Program-made: the position numbers and the translations under genes
Part shown: one piece after another, positions 15,219-23,387 of the stretch
Layout of the letters: each line of letters starts with the position of its first letter
Numbering within the stretch: position 1 is the first letter of the stretch
The notes under the pieces: generated by a model
The model's database searches: none
Told to the model about the DNA's origin: nothing
What the model saw: only the letters and a program-made list of their open reading frames with translations
Source of the DNA: Thermomicrobiales bacterium
GTDB taxonomy: Bacteria; Chloroflexota; Chloroflexia; Thermomicrobiales; UBA6265
DNA length: 24,706 bases
Assembly: GCA_019637585.1 (NCBI GenBank)
Contig: JAHBVL010000020.1
Location: 1-24,706, forward strand
Direction: 5' to 3'

Positions 15219-16409
15219 GTGGCGACAGTTATCGAGGGCGGACGGCTCTTTACGGCAATTGACGAATCGATCATCGAGAAGGGGATTGTCGTTATTGGGG
15301 ATGACGGCAGGATCGTCGCGGCGGGGGAAGCGGGAACGATCAAGGCGCCCGCTGGCAGTCATCGGATCGATGCCTCGGGCGGCACCATCCTGCCCGGTCT
15401 CATCGATATGCACGCCCACGTGCTGGCTGGAACGGACGCGGAGTCGCGCGAGGGGCTGACCGTCAACACGATCACCGACCAGACCATCCGGGCGCTGGAC
15501 AATGCGCGCTGGTGCGTCCTGGCCGGGATCACGACTGTCCGGGACGCCGGAGCGCGCAGCAACGGCATCTTCAGAATCAAGAAGGCGATCGATGAAGGAC
15601 GTGTAGTCGGACCGAGAATCTTCGCCTCCGGCCAGGCGATCGCCATGACTGGCGGCCACGGCTGGAATGGCGTAGCCGTCGAGGCGGATGGAGCCGACGA
15701 GGTGCGCAAAGTGGCGCGGCAGCAGCTCAAGTCAGGCGCCGAATGCGTCAAGCTGATGGCCACCGGCGGAGCCGGCACGGCAGGAGAGCGTGTCGACGAT
15801 CTCCAGCTGACGGTCGACGAAATGCGGGCGGCGTGCGAAGAAGCGCACAAGAAGGGCAAGCATGTCTTCGCCCACGTGACCAACTCGCAGGGCACGATCG
15901 AGGCCGTTGAAGCTGGGGTCGATTCGATCGAACATGGGCTGATCCAGAACGACGAAGCGATCGACGCCATGGTATCGAGCGGGGCGTATCTCTGTCCGAC
16001 GCTTGAGGCGTACGAGCGGATTGTCCGGCTTGGCCCGAGCGCTGGGTACTATGACTATATGGTGCCGAAAGCGCTCTCAGTGTTGGAACCGCACCGGGAG
16101 TCGTTCAAGCGCGGCCTCAACGCCGGTGTCAAGATCATCGCCGGCACGGATGCGGGTGGCCATTTCTGGCCCCTGGGCGATCTGGCCGACGAGATCGCGC
16201 GCCAGGTCGAGTTCGGTATGAGCGAGCAGGCCTCGATCATCTCGGCCACGAGAACCGCGGCCGAGTGTCTGGGGCTCGCCGATCAGGTGGGAAGTCTGGC
16301 GCCGGGAAGCTGGGGCGACGTCCTTGTGGTCGGCGGAGATCCGCTGGCGGATATTGGCGCGCTCAAGAACCCGATTGCCGTGGTCAAAGGCGGCACGCAG
16401 CTGCTGTAA
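15219..16409 (+). CDS. Metal-dependent amidohydrolase (M38/imidazolonepropionase-like)
   Basis: A 396-residue enzyme from GTG 15219, with GAGGAGG (15205-15211) 7 bases upstream; the frame opens earlier but overlaps the permease. Binuclear metal-site residues are visible: H65 and H67 in DMHAH, a probable carboxylated bridging K178 in CVKLMATGG, H219 in FAHVTN, H239 in IEHGL, and the catalytic D311 in GTDAGG. This layout fits the Xaa-Pro/carnosinase-like dipeptidases and related hydrolases of the amidohydrolase superfamily, which cleave amide bonds with Zn. Sitting in the operon of a peptide-type importer, it probably hydrolyses what the importer brings in. No signal peptide is present, so it is cytosolic. 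The substrate is not predictable. Confidence 0.9.
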   Translation: MATVIEGGRLFTAIDESIIEKGIVVIGDDGRIVAAGEAGTIKAPAGSHRIDASGGTILPGLIDMHAHVLAGTDAESREGLTVNTITDQTIRALDNARWCVLAGITTVRDAGARSNGIFRIKKAIDEGRVVGPRIFASGQAIAMTGGHGWNGVAVEADGADEVRKVARQQLKSGAECVKLMATGGAGTAGERVDDLQLTVDEMRAACEEAHKKGKHVFAHVTNSQGTIEAVEAGVDSIEHGLIQNDEAIDAMVSSGAYLCPTLEAYERIVRLGPSAGYYDYMVPKALSVLEPHRESFKRGLNAGVKIIAGTDAGGHFWPLGDLADEIARQVEFGMSEQASIISATRTAAECLGLADQVGSLAPGSWGDVLVVGGDPLADIGALKNPIAVVKGGTQLL

Positions 16410-16451
16410 GGAATGCTGCGCGGAGCTCAGGCAACGAAAAGGAGCAAGGGT

Positions 16452-16979
16452 ATGTCCCAGGGTCCGGAATACATCGACTTTCTGAAGGGACAGCGGCAGA
16501 CGCGGCAGTTCACGACCGAGCTCGTAAGCGACGCAGACGTCGAAGCGTTGCTCGAGGTCATGCGCTGGACCGGCAGTTCGAAGAATTCGCAGCCATGGCA
16601 GTTCGTGGTGGTGCGCGATGCCGCGACTCGGGAAGCGCTGGCGCAGGCGACGCAGTACACCGGATGGATTGCCGAGGCGCCGTTGGTGCTGGTCGTCCTG
16701 ACCGCCGGATCAGACCTGACGGCCCACGCGTACGATCTTGGACGCGTCGACGAGCGGATTTTGCTTGCTGCTCAGGCGCTCGGACTCGGCGCCGGAATTG
16801 TCACCTTTTGGGGAGAGCAGGGACAGCGAATCGCACGGACGGCCCTGAACGTGCCCGGCGACTGGTCGGTCTACGGCGCCGTCGCCCTTGGCCATCCCGC
16901 CGATGATGCTCAGCCGGCGCGCATGGGTGGTCGAAAGCCGCTCAGCGAGCTTGTCCACTGGGATCGGTTCGGCAGTTAG
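16452..16979 (+). CDS. Nitroreductase-family FMN flavoprotein
   Basis: A 175-residue protein. The ATG at 16452 has AGGAG (16440-16444) 7 bases upstream. The FMN-phosphate-binding RQTRQF (15-20) and SSKNSQPWQFVVVRD (42-56) match the nitroreductase fold, as does the mid-protein ALGLGAGIVTFWG stretch. These homodimeric enzymes use NAD(P)H to reduce nitroaromatics, quinones or enones; some act in catabolic steps. It lies 42 bases after the amidohydrolase and is likely the last gene of the importer operon. It is at the short end of the family range and lacks extra insertions. The physiological substrate is unknown. Confidence 0.9.
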   Translation: MSQGPEYIDFLKGQRQTRQFTTELVSDADVEALLEVMRWTGSSKNSQPWQFVVVRDAATREALAQATQYTGWIAEAPLVLVVLTAGSDLTAHAYDLGRVDERILLAAQALGLGAGIVTFWGEQGQRIARTALNVPGDWSVYGAVALGHPADDAQPARMGGRKPLSELVHWDRFGS

Positions 16980-17062
16980 GAAGAGGACGCAACCGGGGTG
17001 CAATGACCCGCACGAACATCGGGGACTTCGCCGGTTTTCCGGGTCTGCCAAGAATCCGTAAG

Positions 17063-17100
17063 GCGCCCGAGTCGCTGGTCAGCGTGAATGACTCGGGCGC
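17063..17100. terminator. Strong hairpin between nitroreductase and heme A synthase genes
   Basis: A perfect 11-bp inverted repeat (GCGCCCGAGTC / GACTCGGGCGC). The interior can itself form a GCTG-GT-CAGC stem. The right arm touches the heme A synthase stop codon on the minus strand. It lies between convergent genes, so it may act for both directions. No clear T-tract. Confidence 0.5.
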
Positions 17101-18254
17101 TATGAATGGCGAGGCGATGAGGCGCGCACGATTGGCTCCGGAGTGCTCCTCCGGATCTGGTGCAGGAAGGTGAGGAGCACGCCGACGATTGCCAGCGCAA
17201 CCAGCTGATGCGCTACTCCGAGCCCGATTCGGACGTGCGACAGCAACGTCAGGATGCCCAATCCGTATTGAACGGCGATCATCCCCGCGAGTAGGGCTCC
17301 CCAGCGTTGAAAGGTGGCGAGGGAGGGGTTCCGGCGGATGATGAGCAGCAGCGCTATGCCACTGAGGAGGAGCACCGTGGCCAGAAGGCGGTGCATCCAT
17401 TGCACCGTGGCCAGGTTCTCGAAGAGATTGATCAGCACTGGATCGTGTGACCATCCCTGAGGCGGCAGGAGGCTGCCGTTCATCAAAGGGAACGTGTTGA
17501 GAATGAATCCGGCGTTCAATCCGGCAACCAGCGCGCCCCAGAAAATCTGGATCATCAGCAGAGCGCCGACGACCACCAGCGCCCGGGTCATGAAAGTGCG
17601 CGACGCTGCCGATAACTGAAGCCGCTGCCGGTCCAGCAGATCGTTCCCGAACCAGAGGCAACATCCAAAAATGGTGATCGCCAGCAAGAGATGTGCGGCC
17701 AGACGGTACTGACTGACGTCCGGGCGGTCGACCAGACCGCTGCTGACCATGTACCAGCCCATCAGTCCCTGCAAACCACCCAGGGCAAAGAGCAATCCCA
17801 CCCGCCGGAACATCGGACCGGTCAGATAGCCGCGAATCCAGAAAAGAATGAACGGGATGAGAAACGCGACGCCGATGAGGCGTCCCAGCATGCGGTGCAG
17901 ATATTCCCAGAAGTAGATCTGCTTGAACTCCGACAACGTCATATCGGGCCGGATTTTGACGTACTCCGGATACTGCTGATAGCGGGCGAATGCTTCCTGC
18001 CAATCAGCGTCATTCAAAGGAGGAATCGATCCGACGATCGGCGCCCAGTCGACGATCGAGAGACCCGATTCCGTCAGCCGGGTGATGCCGCCGACAACAA
18101 GCGTGCTGGCGGTCAGCCCGGCGCCGACCCACATCCAGCGGCGGAGGGGCCGACGATGCGCATCGGGAATCTCATCGACCCACGACGCCGCGCCCAAGTC
18201 GCCGCTTTCCAGTCCGGCGATCGCTGGTTGCTGTCCAAGTTCCTGTGTGGCCAT
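17100..18254 (-). CDS. ctaA: Heme A synthase (COX15/CtaA family)
   Basis: A 384-residue polytopic membrane protein with about eight helices. It uses reductant to oxidise the C8 methyl of heme O to the formyl of heme A, the cofactor of aa3-type oxidases. Hallmarks are GGITRLTESGLSIVDW (55-70), GSIPPLN, PEYVKI, EYLHRMLGR with E117 and H120, then H188, H288 in QWMHRLL and H349 in AHQL as heme ligands. The long N-terminal segment and the SIPPLN block resemble alphaproteobacterial/mitochondrial-type COX15 more than the shorter Bacillus CtaA. ATG 18254 has no strong ribosome site. It is on the minus strand, with no oxidase subunit or heme O synthase in the window. Its presence implies an aa3-type terminal oxidase elsewhere, a plausible acceptor for the bc-type complex. 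Confidence 0.95.
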   Translation of the reverse strand: MATQELGQQPAIAGLESGDLGAASWVDEIPDAHRRPLRRWMWVGAGLTASTLVVGGITRLTESGLSIVDWAPIVGSIPPLNDADWQEAFARYQQYPEYVKIRPDMTLSEFKQIYFWEYLHRMLGRLIGVAFLIPFILFWIRGYLTGPMFRRVGLLFALGGLQGLMGWYMVSSGLVDRPDVSQYRLAAHLLLAITIFGCCLWFGNDLLDRQRLQLSAASRTFMTRALVVVGALLMIQIFWGALVAGLNAGFILNTFPLMNGSLLPPQGWSHDPVLINLFENLATVQWMHRLLATVLLLSGIALLLIIRRNPSLATFQRWGALLAGMIAVQYGLGILTLLSHVRIGLGVAHQLVALAIVGVLLTFLHQIRRSTPEPIVRASSPRHS

Positions 18255-18485
18255 GACATCTCAACAGTGCGGTCCAGAGAACCTCGTTCGGTTCGAGGAA
18301 ACCCTACCGCAAGTCTGATGAGAATGCTGGCGGCGCCGAGCCCGAATCGCTTGCTCTGGGTCCACAGCTTTCGAGGCGAAGAATTCGGGAGCGGTATGTG
18401 AGATCGTGGTGTCAGCGGGGTGAGAGCTGGTGGGACCTTTCCGTATGGAGATGGCAGCCGCCGCTGTTGTCCGACCCTCGCCGCC

Positions 18486-18929
18486 TCAGCTTAGCGCCTG
18501 TTTCACCAGCTCCCGGATTCTCGCTTCCTCCGCTGAGGTCAACTTCGTCAACGCGAACGATGTGGGCCACATGTTTCCATCATCGAGATTGGCGTCCTCC
18601 TGGAACCCGAAGGTCGAGTAGCGCACGCCGAACTTGCTGGAGGCCTGGAAAAAGCAGATGACCTTGCCTTCTCGCGTGTAGGCCGGCATTCCGTACCAGG
18701 TTCTGGGCATGAGTTCCGGCGCGACGTCCTTCATGATCTCGTGAAGGCGCAATGCCATCTTCCGGTCGGCTTCCGCCATTTCTTCGACTTTCGCAAGCAG
18801 ATCCTTTTCGCCCGCTTCACGATTCTTGCTGGCCTTTGCCTCTGCCTTCAGTTCTTTGGCGCGCTCTTTCATCGCCGCGCGCTCCGCAGCACTGAATCCC
18901 GCGCTCTCGTCACTCTTCTTCGCTGACAT
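18486..18929 (-). CDS. DUF1801-domain protein with charged N-terminal helix (second copy)
   Basis: A 147-residue soluble protein. ATG 18929 is preceded by GAGGAG (plus-strand complement at 18938-18943) at 8-base spacing. Residues about 12-50 are an Ala/Lys/Glu-rich helical stretch, likely a coiled coil. The rest is a DUF1801 domain with LMPRTWYGMPAYTREGK (about 74-90), an ICFFQASSKFGVRYSTFGF strand pair, and a C-terminal helix ending in VKQALS. It belongs to the same superfamily as 8855-9271 but the two differ strongly, so they are not a recent duplication. Function is unknown. It stands alone, upstream of the heme A synthase on the same strand with a 230-base gap that holds no gene I can see. 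Confidence 0.85.
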   Translation of the reverse strand: MSAKKSDESAGFSAAERAAMKERAKELKAEAKASKNREAGEKDLLAKVEEMAEADRKMALRLHEIMKDVAPELMPRTWYGMPAYTREGKVICFFQASSKFGVRYSTFGFQEDANLDDGNMWPTSFALTKLTSAEEARIRELVKQALS

Positions 18930-19141
18930 CAGATCGACTCCTCTCCATCTTCAACTGCCGCGGGCTGCACCGCGCGATGCGTGCCAACTCCCGTCGATCC
19001 TATGACGTCCCGGGAAGCGCGATTGTGACACGGCGGGGTTCCGCGATCGCATAGTGTGAAGTCACTGGATCCTCACACACGACTCTGGACGAACTTGCAT
19101 CTGGAAGCAGGAGGTTATCAACTTTTTGCATACGAGGTCGG

Positions 19142-19214
19142 TACCCCAGGCAGGAATCGAACCTGCGACCCTTCGCTTAGAAGGCGAATGCTCTATCCGC
19201 TGAGCTACTGGGGC
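19142..19214 (-). tRNA. tRNA-Arg (anticodon TCT)
   Basis: On the minus strand the acceptor GCCCCAG pairs with CTGGGGT (G-U at the first pair), with discriminator A at 19142. The D arm contains AGCTCAGCGGATAGAGC. The anticodon stem TTCGC/GCGAA holds the loop CTTCTAA, giving TCT at 19179-19181 (reads AGA, arginine). The T arm is GCAGG-TTCGATT-CCTGC. The 3' CCA is not encoded. Confidence 0.96.
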
Positions 19215-19249
19215 GGGGCGGCGGAGCTGGGCTCCGTTGCCAGTCGAAA

Positions 19250-19255
19250 AGTATA
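19250..19255 (-). promoter_or_regulatory. Candidate -10 box of tRNA-Arg
   Basis: On the minus strand the bases read TATACT, about 35 bases before the mature tRNA 5' end. The -35 region at 17-base spacing (CAACCA) is poor, so this is a candidate only. Confidence 0.4.
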
Positions 19256-19348
19256 CGGCGGCTGCGCGTTGCTGGTTGAGCTGATGCGCTTGCTCCTCCT
19301 GGCGCATACTCCAAACAGTTGGGGGGCGCGAATTCAATGGAGGGACGA

Positions 19349-20509
19349 GTGAAGCACGACATCGTGATCATCGGTGGTGGCATCAGTGGCGTCAGCACCG
19401 CCTACGAGCTGGCTCGGCGAGGGTTCAAGCCGCTGGTTCTGGAACGGTCGAGTCTGGCGGCGATGGCGTCCGGCTGGACCCTGGGCGGAGTCCGGCAGTC
19501 GGGGCGGCATCCGGCTGAGCTGCCCCTGGCCCTGGCGGCGGTTCAGCGATGGCCAGGGCTGGCCGAGGAACTGGAAGGTGAAACCGGCTACCGGCAGGGT
19601 GGCAATCTGCGTATCGCGCGAACTCCCGATGAAGCGCTCCGGATTCAGCAGGTCGTCGAAGCGACCCGGGCCGCTGGTATCGATATCGACTATCTGCCGA
19701 TGGTCGACGATGTCCGCAAGGTCGCGCCGGTGATCTCACCCGGTATTCACTCGGCGTCGCTTTGTCATACCGATGGCCATGCCGAGCCGGTCGCCACGGT
19801 CACTGCCTTTGCCCGAGCCGCCGAACGGCTGGGCGCCGAGATCAGAACCGGTGTCGAAGTCACTGGCCTGAGCAGCACGGGAGGCAAGATCGATGGCGTC
19901 CGAACCGCGGATGGCGTCATTTCCGCGGAAACCGTGGTCGTCGCGGCCGGAATTTACACGCCAGCGCTCGTTGGTCCGCTGGAGGTGGACATTCCGATCA
20001 CCGTCACGCTGACCAACGTCTACCAGACGGTGTCTTTGGAACCTCAGCTCGATCAGGTCATCGGGGTGGCTACGGGTAACCTGGCGTTTCGGCAGCAGAT
20101 CGATGGCAAGTTCCGTCTCACTGGCGCGAACACGGTCTGGGAGCACGATCTCCGGTCGATTCAGACGTCGCATGACTCGGTTCAGCCAGTGCTCGCGAAT
20201 CTCGTCCGATTGCACGGTGTCGCTATCGAAGTTCTGCCGTCGTTCGAGATGATGCGTATCAATCGAGTATGGGGCGGCTTGATCGATCAGTCGCCTGATG
20301 GGTTGCCGGTCTACTCGGCGGACACGGGCGTCGACGGGTTAGTGGTGGCCGCCGGTTTCTCTGGCCACGGATTCGGCATTGGACCAGTCACTGGTCAGAT
20401 CCTTGCCGATCTCGCCACCGGGGAGACGCCGCCATTCGATCTCGATCCCTTCCGGATCCAGCGGTTCACGAGTACTGAGACGAGTGCGCCCGTCGAGCTG
20501 CACGGATAG
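19349..20509 (+). CDS. FAD-dependent oxidoreductase (D-amino acid/sarcosine oxidase family)
   Basis: About 386 residues from GTG 19349, which has GGAGGG (19339-19344) just upstream. An ATG at 19337 is in frame and would add four residues. The N-terminus is a Rossmann FAD-binding motif, HDIVIIGGGISGVSTAYELARRG (GxGxxG at G9-G14), followed by ER at the ribose-binding position. Later blocks are ETVVVAAGIYTP (FAD domain return) and the C-terminal GLVVAAGFSGHGFGIGPVTGQ, which is typical of DadA/sarcosine oxidase-beta/GlyOx proteins. The family oxidises the C-N bond of secondary or D-amino acids. No signal peptide is seen, so it is probably cytosolic or peripheral. The next genes encode a peptide-type importer, so it may consume an imported amine. 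Substrate is not determinable. Confidence 0.9.
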   Translation: MKHDIVIIGGGISGVSTAYELARRGFKPLVLERSSLAAMASGWTLGGVRQSGRHPAELPLALAAVQRWPGLAEELEGETGYRQGGNLRIARTPDEALRIQQVVEATRAAGIDIDYLPMVDDVRKVAPVISPGIHSASLCHTDGHAEPVATVTAFARAAERLGAEIRTGVEVTGLSSTGGKIDGVRTADGVISAETVVVAAGIYTPALVGPLEVDIPITVTLTNVYQTVSLEPQLDQVIGVATGNLAFRQQIDGKFRLTGANTVWEHDLRSIQTSHDSVQPVLANLVRLHGVAIEVLPSFEMMRINRVWGGLIDQSPDGLPVYSADTGVDGLVVAAGFSGHGFGIGPVTGQILADLATGETPPFDLDPFRIQRFTSTETSAPVELHG

Positions 20510-20547
20510 CGGTGAATCGTCCGCCCTCTGTCGATTTCCCACGGTTG

Positions 20548-20561
20548 ACCACCAAGGTGGT
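20548..20561 (+). promoter_or_regulatory. Inverted repeat upstream of second importer
   Basis: ACCACC-AA-GGTGGT, six-base perfect arms, overlaps a TTGACC sequence (20545-20550) that could be a -35. No matching -10 is seen at 16-18 bases. A regulator site is possible but unproven. The 188-base gap holds nothing else recognisable. Confidence 0.3.
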
Positions 20562-20697
20562 AAAGTTTGAGTGCCGTTAACGCGCAGAGCAGAGTTTTTC
20601 TGAGGGTCCACAAACAAGGGCCGGAAGAAGACATAAGAGGCGTACCGGCAGTGATTGATGTGGACGGCGCCGTTCACAAGAGGGCATGGAGGGCACG

Positions 20698-22323
20698 ATG
20701 GTTAGATTTGGAACACGTGGAAGGCTCGTGATGCTGGCAGCAGCATTGCTGCTGACGATCCAGGGGATCGCCCTGGCGACCCCCTCGGTGGCACAGGACC
20801 GGCCCACGCTGAGGTTCGGCGTAAACGCAGCCGACCTGAGCACGCTCGATCCCCATTTCGCATCTGGCACACAGGACCGCACCGCGGTCGATATGATCTT
20901 CAACGCACTTGTCCGCTTCGCGCCTGGCGACGCGACGCGCATCGAGCCGGACATCGCCACCGAAATTCCTGAGCCAGTGATGGACGGGGACTCGCAGGTT
21001 TGGACCTTCACGCTGCGGGACGATGTGATGTGCCAGCCATGGGAAGGTGGCGAAGCCTATACCTTGACCGCGGACGACGTGGTGGCGTCGCTGGAGAAAT
21101 CAGCGAATCCCGATACGTCGGCCTATGCCGGCGACTACGCGGGTTGGAGCTTTGCCAAGGTCGATGACGCCACGGTGAGCATCACCCTGGAGTCTGCGGT
21201 CTCGCCGACGCTCTTCCTGCCAAAGGTGGCCAACTACAACGGCGGCTTCATTGTGTGCGCACAAGCCTATGAAGCGATCGGCGCGGAAGGCTTCACCACG
21301 GCGCCGGTTGGCACCGGACCGTTCATGGTCGGTGAGTACGTGCCGCAGACGAGTCTCTCGCTCGTTGCCAATGACAGCTACTTCCGTGGTGCACCGCAGC
21401 TGGCGGGCGTCGAGCTTCGCTACATGCCGGATGCGGCGAGCCGCGAGCTGGCGCTGCAGTCGGGCGAGCTGGACGTGATTCATGGCATCGGCGAGGCGCA
21501 GTGGGTCGATCGGATCAATGCCGAGGGCAACATGGTGGCCGAGGTCTTCGGACCGGGCGAAGTCGCCTTCCTCAACCTGAACGTCGAGCATGAGATCCTC
21601 TCCGATCCGCTCGTGCGCCAGGCGATCCTCCACGCCATCGATCTCGAGGAGCATCAGGCGCTCTACGGATCGCCAGTCGCCGAGATCGTGTACTCGATCG
21701 TGCCCGCCACCTTTATGCCGGGCGGTCTGACGCAGGAAGAAGCCGAAGCGGCCGGTGTGCTGGTGACTTACGACCCCGACCGATCGAGAGAGCTGCTGGC
21801 CGAAGCTGGCTATCCGGATGGATTTAGCATCAGTGTGGTGACCAGCGAAATGCCAGCCTATCGGGCGAACTACGAGGTTCTGCAGGCCGAGCTGGCTGAT
21901 GTCGGCATCGATCTGCAGGTCGAGGTTGTCGACCACGCCACGATGCACGCGCAGATTCGCGAAGATGTGAATCCGATCGTGGTCTATGTGGCCAACCGGC
22001 CGAATGCCGATCTCTTCCTGACGCAGTTCTTCCACTCGAACTCCATCGTCGTGACGGGCGCCTCGCCGGTGACCAACTTCAGCCACTATGCGGCGATCGA
22101 CGGCTTGATCGAACAGGCACGGGCCGAGACCGATCCGGATGCGCAGGCTGATCTGTGGAAGCAGGCCAATATTCAGCTGCAGACCGACGTCGCGGGTATC
22201 CCCCTGCACTATCAGCTGCAGGTCTACGCGCGCAGCCCGAACGTGAACTACGGTCACGAGCTCGTGTCGGTGCTTGCGCTCTATCCCGGCATCAACGAGA
22301 CGACAACAATCACCTCGTCCTGA
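20698..22323 (+). CDS. Peptide-type ABC importer substrate-binding protein (Sec-exported)
   Basis: A 541-residue binding protein of solute-binding family 5. The ATG at 20698 follows GGAGGG at 20688-20693; an ATG at 20686 is in frame but would overlap that site. A Sec signal peptide is clear: basic RFGTRGR, a hydrophobic core to about 28, and a probable cut after PSVA (about 35). It lacks the Tat motif of the first importer's protein and has no lipobox. Family features are TLRFGVNAADLSTLDPHF at the mature start, WTFTLRDDV, PVGTGPF and LVRQAILHAIDLEEH. It is followed by two perfect hairpins and the two permeases. The two binding proteins share the fold but differ in export route and low-level sequence, so they probably bind different ligands. 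Confidence 0.93.
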   Translation: MVRFGTRGRLVMLAAALLLTIQGIALATPSVAQDRPTLRFGVNAADLSTLDPHFASGTQDRTAVDMIFNALVRFAPGDATRIEPDIATEIPEPVMDGDSQVWTFTLRDDVMCQPWEGGEAYTLTADDVVASLEKSANPDTSAYAGDYAGWSFAKVDDATVSITLESAVSPTLFLPKVANYNGGFIVCAQAYEAIGAEGFTTAPVGTGPFMVGEYVPQTSLSLVANDSYFRGAPQLAGVELRYMPDAASRELALQSGELDVIHGIGEAQWVDRINAEGNMVAEVFGPGEVAFLNLNVEHEILSDPLVRQAILHAIDLEEHQALYGSPVAEIVYSIVPATFMPGGLTQEEAEAAGVLVTYDPDRSRELLAEAGYPDGFSISVVTSEMPAYRANYEVLQAELADVGIDLQVEVVDHATMHAQIREDVNPIVVYVANRPNADLFLTQFFHSNSIVVTGASPVTNFSHYAAIDGLIEQARAETDPDAQADLWKQANIQLQTDVAGIPLHYQLQVYARSPNVNYGHELVSVLALYPGINETTTITSS

Positions 22324-22330
22324 CCGGATC

Positions 22331-22359
22331 GCCCGGACCGGCTCCGTGCCGGTCCGGGC
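22331..22359 (+). other. Intercistronic hairpin 1 (binding protein/permease gap)
   Basis: A perfect 11-bp stem (GCCCGGACCGG / CCGGTCCGGGC) with a 7-base loop, eight bases after the binding-protein stop. No T-tract. Probably protects or partly terminates the upstream mRNA so that more binding protein than permease is made; this role is inferred from similar operons. Confidence 0.6.
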
Positions 22360-22365
22360 AACCTC

Positions 22366-22398
22366 CCGCCGGTCGCCGCTCCGGTGAGCGACCGGCGG
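22366..22398 (+). other. Intercistronic hairpin 2 (binding protein/permease gap)
   Basis: A second perfect 11-bp stem (CCGCCGGTCGC / GCGACCGGCGG) with an 11-base loop, six bases after hairpin 1. The two stems are different in sequence. Both fit within the 122-base gap before the permease start. Confidence 0.6.
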
Positions 22399-22445
22399 CA
22401 GGCGCTCATATGGAGCCGGGCCGACCGGCTCTCGGGATCGCGTCA

Positions 22446-23387
22446 ATGCTGAAACACATTATCCGCCGGCTCTTGCTGGCCATCCCGACGTTGCTGGCGG
22501 TTTTCACAGTCATCTTCATCATTGTCCGGGTTGCTCCCGGCGACCCGGCGACCGCTGTGCTCGGCGACAACGCCTCACAACAGGCGGTCGAGTCCCTTCG
22601 TGAGCGGATGGGGCTCAACGAACCACTCTGGAAGCAATACGTCACCTTCCTGGGCGACCTTGCGCGTGGCGATCTCGGCGATTCACTGAAAACGAGTCAG
22701 CCCGTGTGGAACCAGATTCGCTCGGCACTGCCGCACACACTCGAGCTGACCGCCGCCGCGATCATCATCGGTCTCGTTGTGGGTATACCGATCGGCATCA
22801 TCACGGCTGTCCGGCGCAATCAGTGGCCAGACTATCTCGGCCGGGTGGTTTCTCTGCTGGGACTCTCATTTCCCGCCTTCTATCTGGGAATTCTCCTCAT
22901 GTATTTCTTCGCCGTCCGGCTCAATTGGTTGCCGGCTGTCGGAGCCCCTGCGTTTTCGGATCCCGCTGCCAATCTGAAGCATCTGATTCTGCCTGCGATC
23001 ACATTGGGCTTGATCGAGATTGCCTACATCTCCCGCATGACTCGTTCGGCGATGATCGCCGTGCTCACGGATGACTACATTCGTACGGCGCGGGCCAAGG
23101 GACTGCAGGAACGAGCCGTGCTGCTCAAACATGCCTTGCGGGCCGGGCTTCTACCCGTGGTCTCCCTGGTTGGGATCTTTGTCATCAGCCTGATCGGATC
23201 GTCGGTGCTCGTCGAGGAAGTCTTCGCCCGTCCCGGATTGGGCAAGTTGATGGTGGGTGCAACGAAGCAGAAGGATTACACGTCGCTCCAGTCGATCATG
23301 GTTGTCTATGCCTTCATTATTGTGATCGTCAACCTGCTGACAGACATCGTCTACACCTGGGTCGACCCGCGGGTGAAGTACACATGA
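22446..23387 (+). CDS. ABC importer permease, DppB type (second importer)
   Basis: A 313-residue membrane protein with about six helices. ATG 22446 is chosen because it opens directly on the MLKHIIRRLLLAIPTLLAV first helix typical of DppB; the longer frame runs through the hairpins, and an ATG at 22410 would add 12 unlikely residues. The ribosome site is weak. RVAPGDPATAVLGDN and LRERMGLNEPLWKQY are family hallmarks, and the ATPase-contacting EAA loop reads DDYIRTARAKGL at about 209-220. It ends in DPRVKYT and overlaps the next permease start by four bases (ATGA), which implies coupled translation. Confidence 0.94.
   Translation: MLKHIIRRLLLAIPTLLAVFTVIFIIVRVAPGDPATAVLGDNASQQAVESLRERMGLNEPLWKQYVTFLGDLARGDLGDSLKTSQPVWNQIRSALPHTLELTAAAIIIGLVVGIPIGIITAVRRNQWPDYLGRVVSLLGLSFPAFYLGILLMYFFAVRLNWLPAVGAPAFSDPAANLKHLILPAITLGLIEIAYISRMTRSAMIAVLTDDYIRTARAKGLQERAVLLKHALRAGLLPVVSLVGIFVISLIGSSVLVEEVFARPGLGKLMVGATKQKDYTSLQSIMVVYAFIIVIVNLLTDIVYTWVDPRVKYT

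Noticed and set aside
14198-15343. 381-residue minus-strand frame
   Set aside because: Antisense to a permease with clear DppC motifs; composition is low-complexity His/Gln/Arg.
19056-19352. Frames on both strands across tRNA-Arg (GRNRTCDPSL and VAQRIEHSPSKRR peptides)
   Set aside because: These are classic false translations of tRNA genes and have no independent support.
21100-22446. 448-residue minus-strand frame
   Set aside because: Shadow of the second binding protein; Arg/His-rich, no motifs.
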